From JBFMFH01 sp964481395 (GTDB lineage: Bacteria; Acidobacteriota; Vicinamibacteria; Vicinamibacterales; JAKQTR01), in assembly GCA_964481395.1 (NCBI GenBank), contig CAYZYG010000057.1, positions 1-31,539 on the forward strand: DNA of 31,539 bases, in the 5' to 3' direction. Numbering within the stretch: the stretch's first letter is position 1; each line of letters starts with the position of its first letter. The position numbers and the translations under genes were made by a program. Shown one piece after another: positions 15,442-23,221 of the stretch. Below the pieces are notes generated by a model. That model was given only the letters and a program-made list of their open reading frames with translations, made no database searches and was not told the DNA's origin.

Positions 15442-16620
15442 ATGGCCGCCGATCTGTTTCAGCTGTTGAGGGAATCCAAGACGTACCTCTGGGCCCTGCG
15501 GTTCTCGGAGACCCGGAACCTCGACGCCCGGAAGCTGGCCGAGATCAAGGCGACGCTCGCGGGCGCCGGGCTCGACATCGCGACCATCGCCGCGCTGCGC
15601 GGGCTCGAGCCCTCGGTCCTGCGCCCGCCGTACCCCGCCGTCCAGCGGGCCGCGCACGACGACTTCTACTTCTTCCCGATCCCGGCGTTCGGGATCGAGG
15701 TCTTTTTCAAGACGATGATCTGCGAGCCCGGCCTCGAAGTGGGCATGGAGCTGTTCCCGGGCTACGTGGACTGGCAGTTCGGGCACCACGAGATCCAGTA
15801 CTGCATCGGCGGCGACACCGAGGTCGAGATGGTGGCGCCGGACAACACGGTGCTGAAGCGCCGTGTGCGGGTGGGCGACGTCGTCGCCGCGCCCAACGGC
15901 ACGAACTTCATGACGCACAGCTCCGAGGCGGACGGGAAGTTCGGGCACGCCCATGTCTTCCTGACGAACACCGGACGCGACGTCTACTACGACGTCGGCG
16001 GGCTGCTGCGCCTGCAGACGCTGGGCATGGTCGATCCCGCGCCGCCCGGCGCGCTCCCGTTCAGCGACATTACCGCGCGCATCGAGGTGAAGGACTGGAG
16101 CGCGCTCCTGGCGGTGCCGCGCACCCGCAAGCGCGACTACCCGACGTGGCTGCGTAACGGCTGGAAGAAACGCGAGGCCACGCGTCTCCTCGACTACACC
16201 GAAGGGACCCGGACGCCCGTCGTGACGTCGCCCGACCGCGAGCAGACGGACTATGTCGAGTGGGGCAAGGGCGTGCGCCGCTGCTTCGTGAACCCCCTCG
16301 TGGCCGAGGCGATCGCCGCCATCACCGACTGCCACTTCCCGGCCGGCTACCAGCGGCTGCACCCGCACCGTGAGGTGTGGTGCGTCCTGCGGGGGCAGGC
16401 GAAGATCAAGCAGTCGATCCCGCCGCTCCACGCCGAATGGCCGGAGTTCGACCTGGCGGCGAACGACGTGATGGTGGCCGCCAACGGGGCCCACATCCAC
16501 GTGCTCGAGGCGACCGACGACTTCGTCGTGCGCCGGCTGGCCGAGAGCTGCGCCTGCAACGGGCACATCGACATGATGGAGCGCAAGCTCGGGCAGGACA
16601 AGACGGCGAAATCGCTGTAG
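15442..16620 (+). CDS. bicupin protein, possible metal-dependent oxygenase or isomerase
   Basis: 392 residues with an AGAGGAGG site upstream. Two cupin cores are visible. Core 1: FGHHEIQYCIGG (His115, His116, Glu117) and VGDVVAAPNGTNFMTHSSE (His159). Core 2: GYQRLHPHREVWCVLRGQA (His307, His309, Glu311) and NDVMVAANGAHIHVLEAT (His351 or His353). Both keep potential metal ligands. Bicupins include gentisate and hydroxynaphthoate ring-cleaving dioxygenases, oxalate decarboxylases and quercetinases, but the wording here matches none that I recognise, so the activity is open. A helical N-terminal region (1-60) and a Cys-containing tail (CACNGHIDMMERKLG) are extra. The next gene starts 9 bases after the stop, so the two are tightly coupled. 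Confidence 0.7.
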   Translation: MAADLFQLLRESKTYLWALRFSETRNLDARKLAEIKATLAGAGLDIATIAALRGLEPSVLRPPYPAVQRAAHDDFYFFPIPAFGIEVFFKTMICEPGLEVGMELFPGYVDWQFGHHEIQYCIGGDTEVEMVAPDNTVLKRRVRVGDVVAAPNGTNFMTHSSEADGKFGHAHVFLTNTGRDVYYDVGGLLRLQTLGMVDPAPPGALPFSDITARIEVKDWSALLAVPRTRKRDYPTWLRNGWKKREATRLLDYTEGTRTPVVTSPDREQTDYVEWGKGVRRCFVNPLVAEAIAAITDCHFPAGYQRLHPHREVWCVLRGQAKIKQSIPPLHAEWPEFDLAANDVMVAANGAHIHVLEATDDFVVRRLAESCACNGHIDMMERKLGQDKTAKSL

Positions 16621-16629
16621 GAGCGGGCG

Positions 16630-17388
16630 ATGAGTCTACTCAAGTACTCCGAGAAGCTCGGGCGCAAGGTCATCGCGGCCGAGGACATCGCGGAACACGG
16701 CAAGAGCACGTTCACCAAGCTCAAGACGCTCATCAAGGAAGGCCGGACCGAGGAGGCCCTCGAGCTCGTCGACTACGTCGCCCACGAGGGCAAGGGCCTG
16801 CACGACCTCTACTGCGACTGGACCTACGCCGATCTCGACTACGTCGCGAAGACGTTCGGCGAAGAAGAAGCCCGCCGCATGCTGCACTACGCGCGGACGG
16901 TCCTCAACAAGGTCTTCTACGGGCGGATCGGTCGGATGACCGTGCGCGAGACGGTCGAGTTCTTCGCCGAAGCGATGCGCGCGCATCGCACGGGGCCGGG
17001 CGAACTGGGCGACTTCGTCCTCAGGGAGGAAGAGGACCGCTACGTGATGGAGTTCGATCCGTGCGGCAGCGGCGGTCGCATGCGGCGCACCGGCGAACTC
17101 GACGGCACGCCCCCTCGCACGGGGCCGCCGTTGAACCTCGGGACGATCCAGGAACCGCACGACTGGACCTGGGGGAAGACGGGCCTCCCGTACTACTGCG
17201 TGCACTGCTCGCTGTGGCACGAGGTCATGGCCATCGAGGCCATCGGGTACCCGGTGAAGATCACCGAATACTCGGACGATCCGAACGTGCCCTGCGTGTG
17301 GCTCTTTTACAAGGACCCGGATCTGATTCCCGAGCGCTACTTCACGCGGGTGGGCAAGACCAAGGACCCGTCGACGTTCAAACGGTAG
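16630..17388 (+). CDS. unrecognised protein with a Cys/His cluster
   Basis: 252 residues; I do not recognise it with confidence. The first 120 residues look helical and charged (EDIAEHGKSTFTKLKTLIKEG, split around residues 19-38). The second half has MEFDPCGSGGRM (Cys145) and then YYCVHCSLWHEV (Cys190, His192, Cys193, His197) and VPCVWLFYKDP (Cys222). These residues could form a metal or iron-sulfur site, or hold a catalytic cysteine. The overall pattern faintly recalls the L-2-amino-thiazoline-4-carboxylate hydrolase family (PF14196), an uncertain resemblance. No signal peptide or membrane segment is seen. Its place between the bicupin and the CoA ligase suggests a part in the same pathway. 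Confidence 0.7.
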   Translation: MSLLKYSEKLGRKVIAAEDIAEHGKSTFTKLKTLIKEGRTEEALELVDYVAHEGKGLHDLYCDWTYADLDYVAKTFGEEEARRMLHYARTVLNKVFYGRIGRMTVRETVEFFAEAMRAHRTGPGELGDFVLREEEDRYVMEFDPCGSGGRMRRTGELDGTPPRTGPPLNLGTIQEPHDWTWGKTGLPYYCVHCSLWHEVMAIEAIGYPVKITEYSDDPNVPCVWLFYKDPDLIPERYFTRVGKTKDPSTFKR

Positions 17389-17398
17389 ACAGCGGACG

Positions 17399-17448
17399 TG
17401 GATTCCCGCCCCCGGCGCAGGGGCCGGGGCAGCGTGCGCGGGAATGAC
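17399..17448 (+). repeat. dispersed palindromic repeat, copy 2 (with inner hairpin)
   Basis: ATTCCCGC (17402-17409) and GCGGGAAT (17438-17445) are perfect arms. Inside, CCCCGGC (17410-17416) pairs with GCCGGGG (17423-17429). It sits in the gap between the unknown protein and the CoA ligase, inside the operon, and is the longest of three copies. Confidence 0.65.
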
Positions 17449-17500
17449 GGCAGGCGCGAGGGAAAGCGCCAGGGCGGCCGGCCCTGGCCGAGGACAGCCG

Positions 17501-19051
17501 ATGATGCAGTTTCGAGGCATCGACATCACGTCGATCAGCATGACGACGCGCGACCTGATGCGGGAGGCGTCCCGGACGCACCGGGACGCCCCGTATCTGA
17601 CGTACGTCCCGCGGGGCACGGTCGACACCTTCGGCGCCTTCGAAGCGAAGGTGAATCGCATCGCCAACCTGCTCCGCGGCCGCTACGGCATCAGGCCCGG
17701 GGACAAGGTCTGCACCATGGCGGAGAACGTCCCCGAACTGCTCTACACGATCATGGCGGTCACCAACCTGGGCGCGCTGTGGGTGCCCATCAACAACGCG
17801 CTCGTGGGCGAGAGCCTGCGGTACGTCGTGGAGCACTCGGACGCGGGCACGGTGTGCGTCAGCGGCCGGTACGTCGACACGGTCGAGCGCGCCCTCTCCG
17901 GCGGCACCCTGCCAGCCCGCCTGCTGCCCATCCCGCGGCTCGTCGAGGAGTCCGCCGGCCTCCCGGACGACTGCGACTGCCCGGCGTCGCCCGACGACCC
18001 GTCGATGATCCTGTTCACCTCCGGCACGACCGGATTCCCGAAGGGCGTGCTGCACACCCACACGACCTACATCCGGACGGGCGTCCGGGGGCTCGAAGTG
18101 CTGGGCACGGACGAGACGCACCGGATCCATCTCTATCTCCCGTTCTGTCACGGCTGGGCGTATCTGCTCATGCTCGGCTCGCTGTATTACCGGTGCCAGC
18201 TCATCATGGAGGACACCTTCCACGCCGAGAGCTACTGGGACACGATCCAGCGGTACGGCGTCACGCAGGACCACTGGACCGGCACCGTTCCGCTGAAGCT
18301 GATGAAGGCGGAGCGCCAGGCGGTCGAGGACACGGCGTCCTTCGGTGTCATCGGCACGTTCGGCGCGCTGTACAGCCAGATGAAGGCCCGCTGGCCGAAC
18401 CTCCGGTTTCACAGCCTCTACGGCATGACCGAGCACCCCTTCATGACGGAAGTTCCGCCGGGCCACATCAAACCCGGTTCGGACGGCATCCCGAAGTACC
18501 CCGACGACATCCTCACGGTGGACGAGGCGGGTCAGCCCGTGGCAACGGGCGAGGTCGGTGAGATCGTGTGCCGGTGCCGGTGCGGCGTCGTGATGAAGGG
18601 CTACTACAAGAACCCGGAGGCTACGGCGCACAGCCTGAAGGGCAACGACCTGTACACCGGCGACCTCGGACGCCTCGACGCGGAGGGCCACCTGGCGTTC
18701 GTCGGCCGGAAGAAGGACGCCCTGCGCGTCAGAGGCGAGATGGTGTCGGTGGAGCACATCGAACACCTGATCAACCGCCACCCGGCCGTCGCCGAGTCCG
18801 CCATCGTGGGGTACCGCCCTGCCGAGAAGGAGGCGCTGAGGGAGGACGAGATCGTCGCGCACCTCGTGCTGCAGCCGGGCGCGACGCTGACGCCGGGCGC
18901 ATTCCAGGACTGGGCCCGCGAGAACCTCGCGCGGTTCATGATGCCGCGCTACCTGGTGTTCCGGGACGCGCTGCCGAAGACCGCCACCGAGCGGGCGCAG
19001 CGCTTCAAGCTTCGTGACGAGGGACTCGGGAACGCGATCCGCCTGTTCTGA
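17501..19051 (+). CDS. acyl-CoA ligase (ANL superfamily AMP-binding enzyme)
   Basis: 516 residues from the ATG at 17501, preceded by GAGGA. A start at 17444 would read through the palindromic repeat and is rejected. Motifs: TSGTTGFPKG (residues 173-182, ATP phosphate loop), YGMTEHP (307-313), YTGDLGRLD (385-393) and FVGRKKDALRVRGEMVSVEHIE (hinge and C-terminal domain, around 400-421). The enzyme should adenylate a carboxylic acid and transfer it to CoA; crotonobetaine- and cyclohexanecarboxylate-type ligases share the PTEK-like ending. The A10 lysine, invariant in most members, appears as Arg498 here (LPKTATERAQRFKLR). The substrate is presumably an intermediate of the neighbouring pathway. 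E1 alpha follows after 35 bases. Confidence 0.88.
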   Translation: MMQFRGIDITSISMTTRDLMREASRTHRDAPYLTYVPRGTVDTFGAFEAKVNRIANLLRGRYGIRPGDKVCTMAENVPELLYTIMAVTNLGALWVPINNALVGESLRYVVEHSDAGTVCVSGRYVDTVERALSGGTLPARLLPIPRLVEESAGLPDDCDCPASPDDPSMILFTSGTTGFPKGVLHTHTTYIRTGVRGLEVLGTDETHRIHLYLPFCHGWAYLLMLGSLYYRCQLIMEDTFHAESYWDTIQRYGVTQDHWTGTVPLKLMKAERQAVEDTASFGVIGTFGALYSQMKARWPNLRFHSLYGMTEHPFMTEVPPGHIKPGSDGIPKYPDDILTVDEAGQPVATGEVGEIVCRCRCGVVMKGYYKNPEATAHSLKGNDLYTGDLGRLDAEGHLAFVGRKKDALRVRGEMVSVEHIEHLINRHPAVAESAIVGYRPAEKEALREDEIVAHLVLQPGATLTPGAFQDWARENLARFMMPRYLVFRDALPKTATERAQRFKLRDEGLGNAIRLF

Positions 19052-19086
19052 CGGCGGCCGCGGAATCCCGCGGGGGACGACGTGCC

Positions 19087-20082
19087 ATGAGCGTAGCGCG
19101 CGAGCAGCTGCTCGAGATGTACCGGCGGATGGTGACCATCCGGCGCTTCGAAGAGAAGGTCGGTGAGTTGTTCAAGGCGGGCCAGCTCCCGGGCTGGACG
19201 CACCTCTGCATCGGACAGGAGGCCGGCGTCGTCGGCGCCTGCGCGGCCCTGAAGCCCGGCGACTACATGACGTCCACGCACCGGGGACACGGCCAGGCCA
19301 TCGCCAAGGGCGTGTCGCTGCAGGCGGTGATGGCGGAGCTGATGGGCCGGGTCGACGGATGCTGCCGGGGGAAGGGCGGATCGATGCACGTGGCCGACGC
19401 GCGCGTCGGCGCGATCGGCGGCATCGCCATCCTCGGCGCGGGCAGCGCGATCGCCACGGGCGCGGCACTGACGGCGAAGCTGCGGAAGACCGGGCAAGTG
19501 GCGCTGAGCTTCTTCGGCGAAGGCGCGTCCAACCAGGGGATCGTGCACGAGGCGATGAATCTCGCGGCGCTCTGGAAGCTGCCGGTGATCTTCTTCGTCG
19601 AAAGCAATCAGTGGGCCGAGCTGAGCCGGCGCTCGTCGCACCTCGGCGTGGAATCGGTGGCGGCGCGGGCGGCCGGCTACGGGATGCCGGGCGTGACGAT
19701 CGACGGCAACGACGTCGAGGCCGTGTACGACGCCGTGTCGGCGGCCGCCACGCGCGCGCGCGAGGGCGGCGGCCCGACGCTCGTCGACTCGGTGACCTAC
19801 CGGTGGGAAGGGCACTACGTTGGCGACCCGGTGGTGCTCCGGCCGGACGGGGAACTGGCCGAGTGGATGGCGCGGTGCCCGATCAAGCGGTGTGGCGAAC
19901 GGCTGACGCGCGATGGCGGGCTGGACGAGGCGGCGAAGGCCCGCATCGAGGCCGAGGCGGATGCCGCGATCGCCGCGGCCGTCGAGTTCGCCAAGGCCAG
20001 CCCGTTTCCCCCGGTGACCGATCTGTATGCGAATGTCTACGCGACGCCCTGTGCCTCATCCTGGCCCGGGTTCCCGTCGTAG
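19087..20082 (+). CDS. thiamine-diphosphate-dependent 2-oxoacid/acetoin dehydrogenase E1, alpha subunit
   Basis: 331 residues, the usual length of AcoA/PdhA-type alpha subunits. Seen: IRRFEEKVGELF, GQEAGVVGACAALKPGD, STHRGHGQAIAKG and GCCRGKGGSMHVAD. The ThDP/Mg motif is FFGEGASNQG (residues 142-151) with Asn174 at the far end; the usual GDG is GEG here, a variant that I believe occurs in some relatives. With the beta subunit (starting 15 bases later) and the E2 at the end of the operon it would decarboxylate a 2-oxo acid or cleave an acetoin-like compound and pass the acyl group to lipoate. The THRGHG and GGSMH wording is closest to acetoin-dehydrogenase-like enzymes, but the true substrate is unknown. 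Confidence 0.88.
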   Translation: MSVAREQLLEMYRRMVTIRRFEEKVGELFKAGQLPGWTHLCIGQEAGVVGACAALKPGDYMTSTHRGHGQAIAKGVSLQAVMAELMGRVDGCCRGKGGSMHVADARVGAIGGIAILGAGSAIATGAALTAKLRKTGQVALSFFGEGASNQGIVHEAMNLAALWKLPVIFFVESNQWAELSRRSSHLGVESVAARAAGYGMPGVTIDGNDVEAVYDAVSAAATRAREGGGPTLVDSVTYRWEGHYVGDPVVLRPDGELAEWMARCPIKRCGERLTRDGGLDEAAKARIEAEADAAIAAAVEFAKASPFPPVTDLYANVYATPCASSWPGFPS

Positions 20083-20097
20083 CCCGCGAGGCCGGAC

Positions 20098-21078
20098 ATG
20101 AGAGACGTCAAGTACTGGAGAGCCTTCAACGAAGCCATTCGGGAAGAGATGCGCCGCGACCCGAGCGTGATCTACATGGCCGAGGACGCGCGCGGGGCGG
20201 TTGGCGGGCCGTTCGCGATGGCCAAGGGCCTCGAGGACGAGTTCGGCAGCGATCGCGTCTTCGACACGCCCGACAGCGAAGCGGGGTTCATCGGCATGGC
20301 CGTCGGCGCCGCCCTCACGGGCCTCCGGCCCATCGTCGACATCTCGTTCAGCGACTTCCTGATGGTGGCGATGGACCAGATCGTCAACCAGATGGCGAAG
20401 ATCCGCTACATGACGGGAGAGAACTTCACGAAGCTGCCGATCGTGATTCACACGATGTCCGGCGGGGGCATGCGCGCCGGCAGCCAGCACTCCCAGTCGC
20501 TGGAGGCCTGGTTCGCGAGCATTCCCGGACTCAAGCTGGTGGCGCCCTCGAACGGCCACGACCTCAAGGGCGTGATGAAGTCAGCCATCCGCGACGACGA
20601 TCCCGTGATCGTGTGGCTGCACAAAGCCATGCTGCGGACCATGGCCCAGTTGCCGGACGAGGAAGTCCTGATTCCGCTCGGCCGGGGAGAGATCAAGCGG
20701 GAGGGCACCGACGTGACCGTGGTGGGCGTTTCGAACACGGTCAATCTCGCGCTCAAGGTGGCGGAGGCGCTGGCGGGCCAGGGCATCAGCGTGGAAGTGG
20801 TGGATCCGATCTCCCTGAGCCCGCTCGATCGCGATCTGATCGTGCGGTCCGTTCAGAAGACCGGCCGCCTGGTCACCGTGCACGAAGCGCCCGTGCCCTT
20901 CGGCGTGGGAGCGGAGATCGCCGCGCTCGCCGCCGAGTCGTGCCTCGACTACCTCGAAGCGCCGGTGAAGCGCGTCGGCGGCGCGTTCACGCCGATTCCC
21001 TACAGCCCGGTGCTCGAGGATGCGTATCTGCCCAACGCCGCGTCGCTCGAGGCGGCGATCAGGGAAGTCGTGGGGTAG
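20098..21078 (+). CDS. 2-oxoacid/acetoin dehydrogenase E1, beta subunit
   Basis: 326 residues of the PdhB/AcoB transketolase-like type. Visible are INEA-like FNEAIREEMRRDPSVIYMAED, FDTPDSEAGFIGMAVGAAL with the glutamate that activates the thiamine ring (SEAG in place of the common SEAGI/SEQG), DISFSDFLMVAMDQIVNQ, and the C-terminal VVDPISLSPLD and VTVHEAPVPFGVGAEI. It pairs with the alpha subunit upstream; the 15-base gap includes a GAGG ribosome site. Together they form the alpha2beta2 E1. The combination with a CoA ligase, hydratase and acyl-CoA dehydrogenase suggests that the product enters a beta-oxidation-like route as an acyl-CoA. Confidence 0.9.
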   Translation: MRDVKYWRAFNEAIREEMRRDPSVIYMAEDARGAVGGPFAMAKGLEDEFGSDRVFDTPDSEAGFIGMAVGAALTGLRPIVDISFSDFLMVAMDQIVNQMAKIRYMTGENFTKLPIVIHTMSGGGMRAGSQHSQSLEAWFASIPGLKLVAPSNGHDLKGVMKSAIRDDDPVIVWLHKAMLRTMAQLPDEEVLIPLGRGEIKREGTDVTVVGVSNTVNLALKVAEALAGQGISVEVVDPISLSPLDRDLIVRSVQKTGRLVTVHEAPVPFGVGAEIAALAAESCLDYLEAPVKRVGGAFTPIPYSPVLEDAYLPNAASLEAAIREVVG

Positions 21079-21123
21079 CGCCCGCCACGCGCGCGCCGGA
21101 TTGCGGCAGAAAGGAGTCCGCCC

Positions 21124-21915
21124 GTGGAGCACGGACCGTTCGAGCACATCGCATTCGAGCAGACCGATCAGATCGGGGTCGTGACGCTGAACCGTCCCCA
21201 GGTGCACAACGCCATCAACACCCACGTCCTGCGGGACCTCATCCGGTGCTTCGACGCGCTGGCCGCCGACGACGGCATCCGCGTCATCGTCCTGCGGGGC
21301 GCGGGAGGCAAGGCGTTCTGCGCCGGGGCCGACATCGACGAGATCAAGAACAATGGCCCCGTCGAGCAGCGCCCGTACCAGCACCTCTGGATGACGTGGT
21401 TCCGCCAGATCGAGACCATCCGCAAGCCCGTCATCGCCTCGGTTGAAGGATGGGCGCCGGGGGGCGGCACCGAGATCTCCGTGTGCTGCGACCTCGTCAT
21501 CGCCGCCGACGACGCGAAATTCGCGCTGGCGGAGATGAAGATCGGCGTCATGCCGGGAGCTGGCGCCACCGTCCGGCTGACGCGGTGGGTCGGCAAGGCC
21601 AAGGCCATGGAGATCCTGATGACCGGGGACTTCGTCAGCGCGGAGGAAGCCGCGCGGATCGGCCTGATCAACAGGGTGGTACCCAAGGCCCAACTCTGGG
21701 ACGAGACGCTGGCCCTGGCCCGGAAGCTGTGCGACCGGCCGCCGCTGGCGCTCGCTGCCGCGAAGATGGCCGTCAACGTCGGCGGGGACATGGATCTCTA
21801 CAAGGGAATCGACTTTGCGCTCGAGGAATTTCTGCTGCTCTTCGCGTCCGAGGACCAGAAGGAAGGCATGCGGGCGTTTCTCGAGAAGCGGAAACCGGTG
21901 TGGAAGGGCAGATAA
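21124..21915 (+). CDS. enoyl-CoA hydratase/isomerase family protein
   Basis: 263 residues from a GTG start at 21124 with AAAGGAG upstream. Crotonase-fold motifs: GAGGKAFCAGADIDEIKN (oxyanion hole 1, residues 59-76) and GWAPGGGTEISVCCDLVIA (oxyanion hole 2). Both catalytic glutamates of true hydratases are kept: Glu117 (GGGTEIS) and Glu137 (FALAEMKIGVMPGAGATVRL). Hydration of a 2-enoyl-CoA to the 3-hydroxyacyl-CoA is therefore likely, although ring-hydrolysing crotonases share the fold. The acyl-CoA dehydrogenase follows 18 bases later, so the pair provides two consecutive beta-oxidation steps; no 3-hydroxyacyl-CoA dehydrogenase or thiolase is in the window. Confidence 0.9.
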   Translation: MEHGPFEHIAFEQTDQIGVVTLNRPQVHNAINTHVLRDLIRCFDALAADDGIRVIVLRGAGGKAFCAGADIDEIKNNGPVEQRPYQHLWMTWFRQIETIRKPVIASVEGWAPGGGTEISVCCDLVIAADDAKFALAEMKIGVMPGAGATVRLTRWVGKAKAMEILMTGDFVSAEEAARIGLINRVVPKAQLWDETLALARKLCDRPPLALAAAKMAVNVGGDMDLYKGIDFALEEFLLLFASEDQKEGMRAFLEKRKPVWKGR

Positions 21916-21933
21916 CCCCCGAGGGAGCGTGAC

Positions 21934-23079
21934 ATGCTGGACTTCGATCTGACTGGTGAACAGCGGATGCTGCAGGACATCGCGCGGCGCTTCGCCCGCG
22001 AGGAGGTGGCGCCGCAGTGCGAGAAGTGGAACGAGAACTACTACTTTCCGTACGACCTCAACGCGCGGATCGCGGAGCTGGGCCTGACGAGCCTGGCGAT
22101 CCCCGAGGAGTACGGCGGGACGGCCCAGGGCTGCTTTACGTTCCAGCTGGTCACCGAGGAACTCGCGCGCGTGGACGATGGGGTGGCGCAGACCTACCAC
22201 ATGCAGGGCCTGATGGCCGACATGATCCTCAGCTTCGGGAACGAGGACCAGAAACGGACCCTGCTGCCGACCATTCTCAACGGTGAGAACCCGGCGTTCG
22301 CCCTCACGGAACCCGACGCGGGCTCCGACGCGTCGGCCATCCAGACCCGGGCGGAGCTGACCGGCGGCGAGTGGGTGATCAACGGCACCAAGATGTTCAT
22401 CACGAACGCCGGCCTCGACACGTGCACGTGGATCGTGCTCATGTGCGTGACCGGCCAGAAGCCCGACGGCCGCAAGGAGCTCAGCAGCATCGTCGTGCCG
22501 AAGAACAGCCCGGGCCTGACGATCAGCAAGCCCATCCGGAAGATCGGCTGGCACAACCTCGACAACCGCGAACTGGTGTTCCAGAACGTGCGCGTGCCCG
22601 CCGAGAATCTGCTGGGGGATCGCGGGCGCGGCATCGCCCAGGCGCTCTCCACGCTCGACCGCGGGCGCATCGACTTCGGCGCGCTGTCCGTGGGCATGGC
22701 CCAGGGCGCGATGGACCTTGCGCTCGAGCACGCCAAGCAGCGCGTTCAGTTCGGCAAGCCGATTGGCAAGTTCCAGGCCATTCAGTTCAAGCTGGCTGAT
22801 ATGCGCACCGAGATCGAGGTCGGGCGCACGATGTACTACAAGGCCGCGTGGCTGCGCGATCAACACCGGCCCCACACGACGGAGGCCGCCATCACCAAGC
22901 TCTACACGAGCGAGATGGCGAAGCGGGTCATCGACAACGCGATGCAGATCTTCGGCGGGTACGGGTTCACGCTCGAGTACCCGATCTCGCGGTTCTTCCG
23001 GAACATGAAGATCTACGAAATCGGCGAGGGCACGAGCGAGATCCAGCGCCTCGTGATCGCGCGCGCGCTGGGGCTGTAG
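21934..23079 (+). CDS. acyl-CoA dehydrogenase
   Basis: 381 residues, typical for medium/short-chain FAD acyl-CoA dehydrogenases. Seen: an N-terminal helical domain (MLDFDLTGEQRMLQDIARRF), FALTEPDAGSDASAIQT (FAD and substrate contact), WVINGTKMFITNAG, QRVQFGKPIGKFQAIQFKLA, QIFGGYGFTLEYPISRFFRN, and the C-terminal IYEIGEGTSEIQRLVIAR. The catalytic base is predicted as Glu365 (GEGTSEIQ). It introduces the 2,3 double bond and hands electrons to ETF; etfB-etfA and a candidate ETF:quinone oxidoreductase lie just beyond the operon on the other strand. The chain-length or ring specificity cannot be read. GGGAGC lies seven bases before the ATG. Confidence 0.93.
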   Translation: MLDFDLTGEQRMLQDIARRFAREEVAPQCEKWNENYYFPYDLNARIAELGLTSLAIPEEYGGTAQGCFTFQLVTEELARVDDGVAQTYHMQGLMADMILSFGNEDQKRTLLPTILNGENPAFALTEPDAGSDASAIQTRAELTGGEWVINGTKMFITNAGLDTCTWIVLMCVTGQKPDGRKELSSIVVPKNSPGLTISKPIRKIGWHNLDNRELVFQNVRVPAENLLGDRGRGIAQALSTLDRGRIDFGALSVGMAQGAMDLALEHAKQRVQFGKPIGKFQAIQFKLADMRTEIEVGRTMYYKAAWLRDQHRPHTTEAAITKLYTSEMAKRVIDNAMQIFGGYGFTLEYPISRFFRNMKIYEIGEGTSEIQRLVIARALGL

Positions 23080-23091
23080 GGAGAGGGACAG

Positions 23092-23206
23092 TTCTCAGTT
23101 GTCAGTTGTCAGTTTTCAGTGATGAGTGATGAGTAATGAGGTGCGTACGCGTCAAAGCCTCAAAAACCCAGAACTCAAGACTGAGAACTGACACCTGAGA
23201 ACTGAC
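23092..23206. repeat. heptamer repeat tract B, arranged as an imperfect inverted repeat
   Basis: Left half: seven units in strict register from 23092 to 23140, first four of type TTNTCAG, then three of type TRATGAG. Right half (23169-23206) reads as the opposite strand of the first type (GAGAACT and GACACCT units). The halves can pair imperfectly into a long hairpin around a 28-base spacer. The tract fills the 142-base gap between the acyl-CoA dehydrogenase and E2 genes inside the operon. Confidence 0.75.
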
Positions 23207-23221
23207 GACGTCGGGAGACCC

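Noticed and set aside
18900..19090. Thiamine (THI-box) riboswitch before the E1 genes
   Set aside because: The gap is only 35 bases and no THI-box pattern is visible; E1 lies within the operon.
19359..21446. 695-codon plus-strand frame crossing E1 alpha, E1 beta and the hydratase
   Set aside because: Arg/Gly/Ala-rich out-of-frame reading of three real genes with their own ribosome sites.
20581..22875. 764-codon minus-strand open frame across E1 beta, hydratase and dehydrogenase genes
   Set aside because: It spans three well-recognised plus-strand genes and their gaps and has antisense composition.
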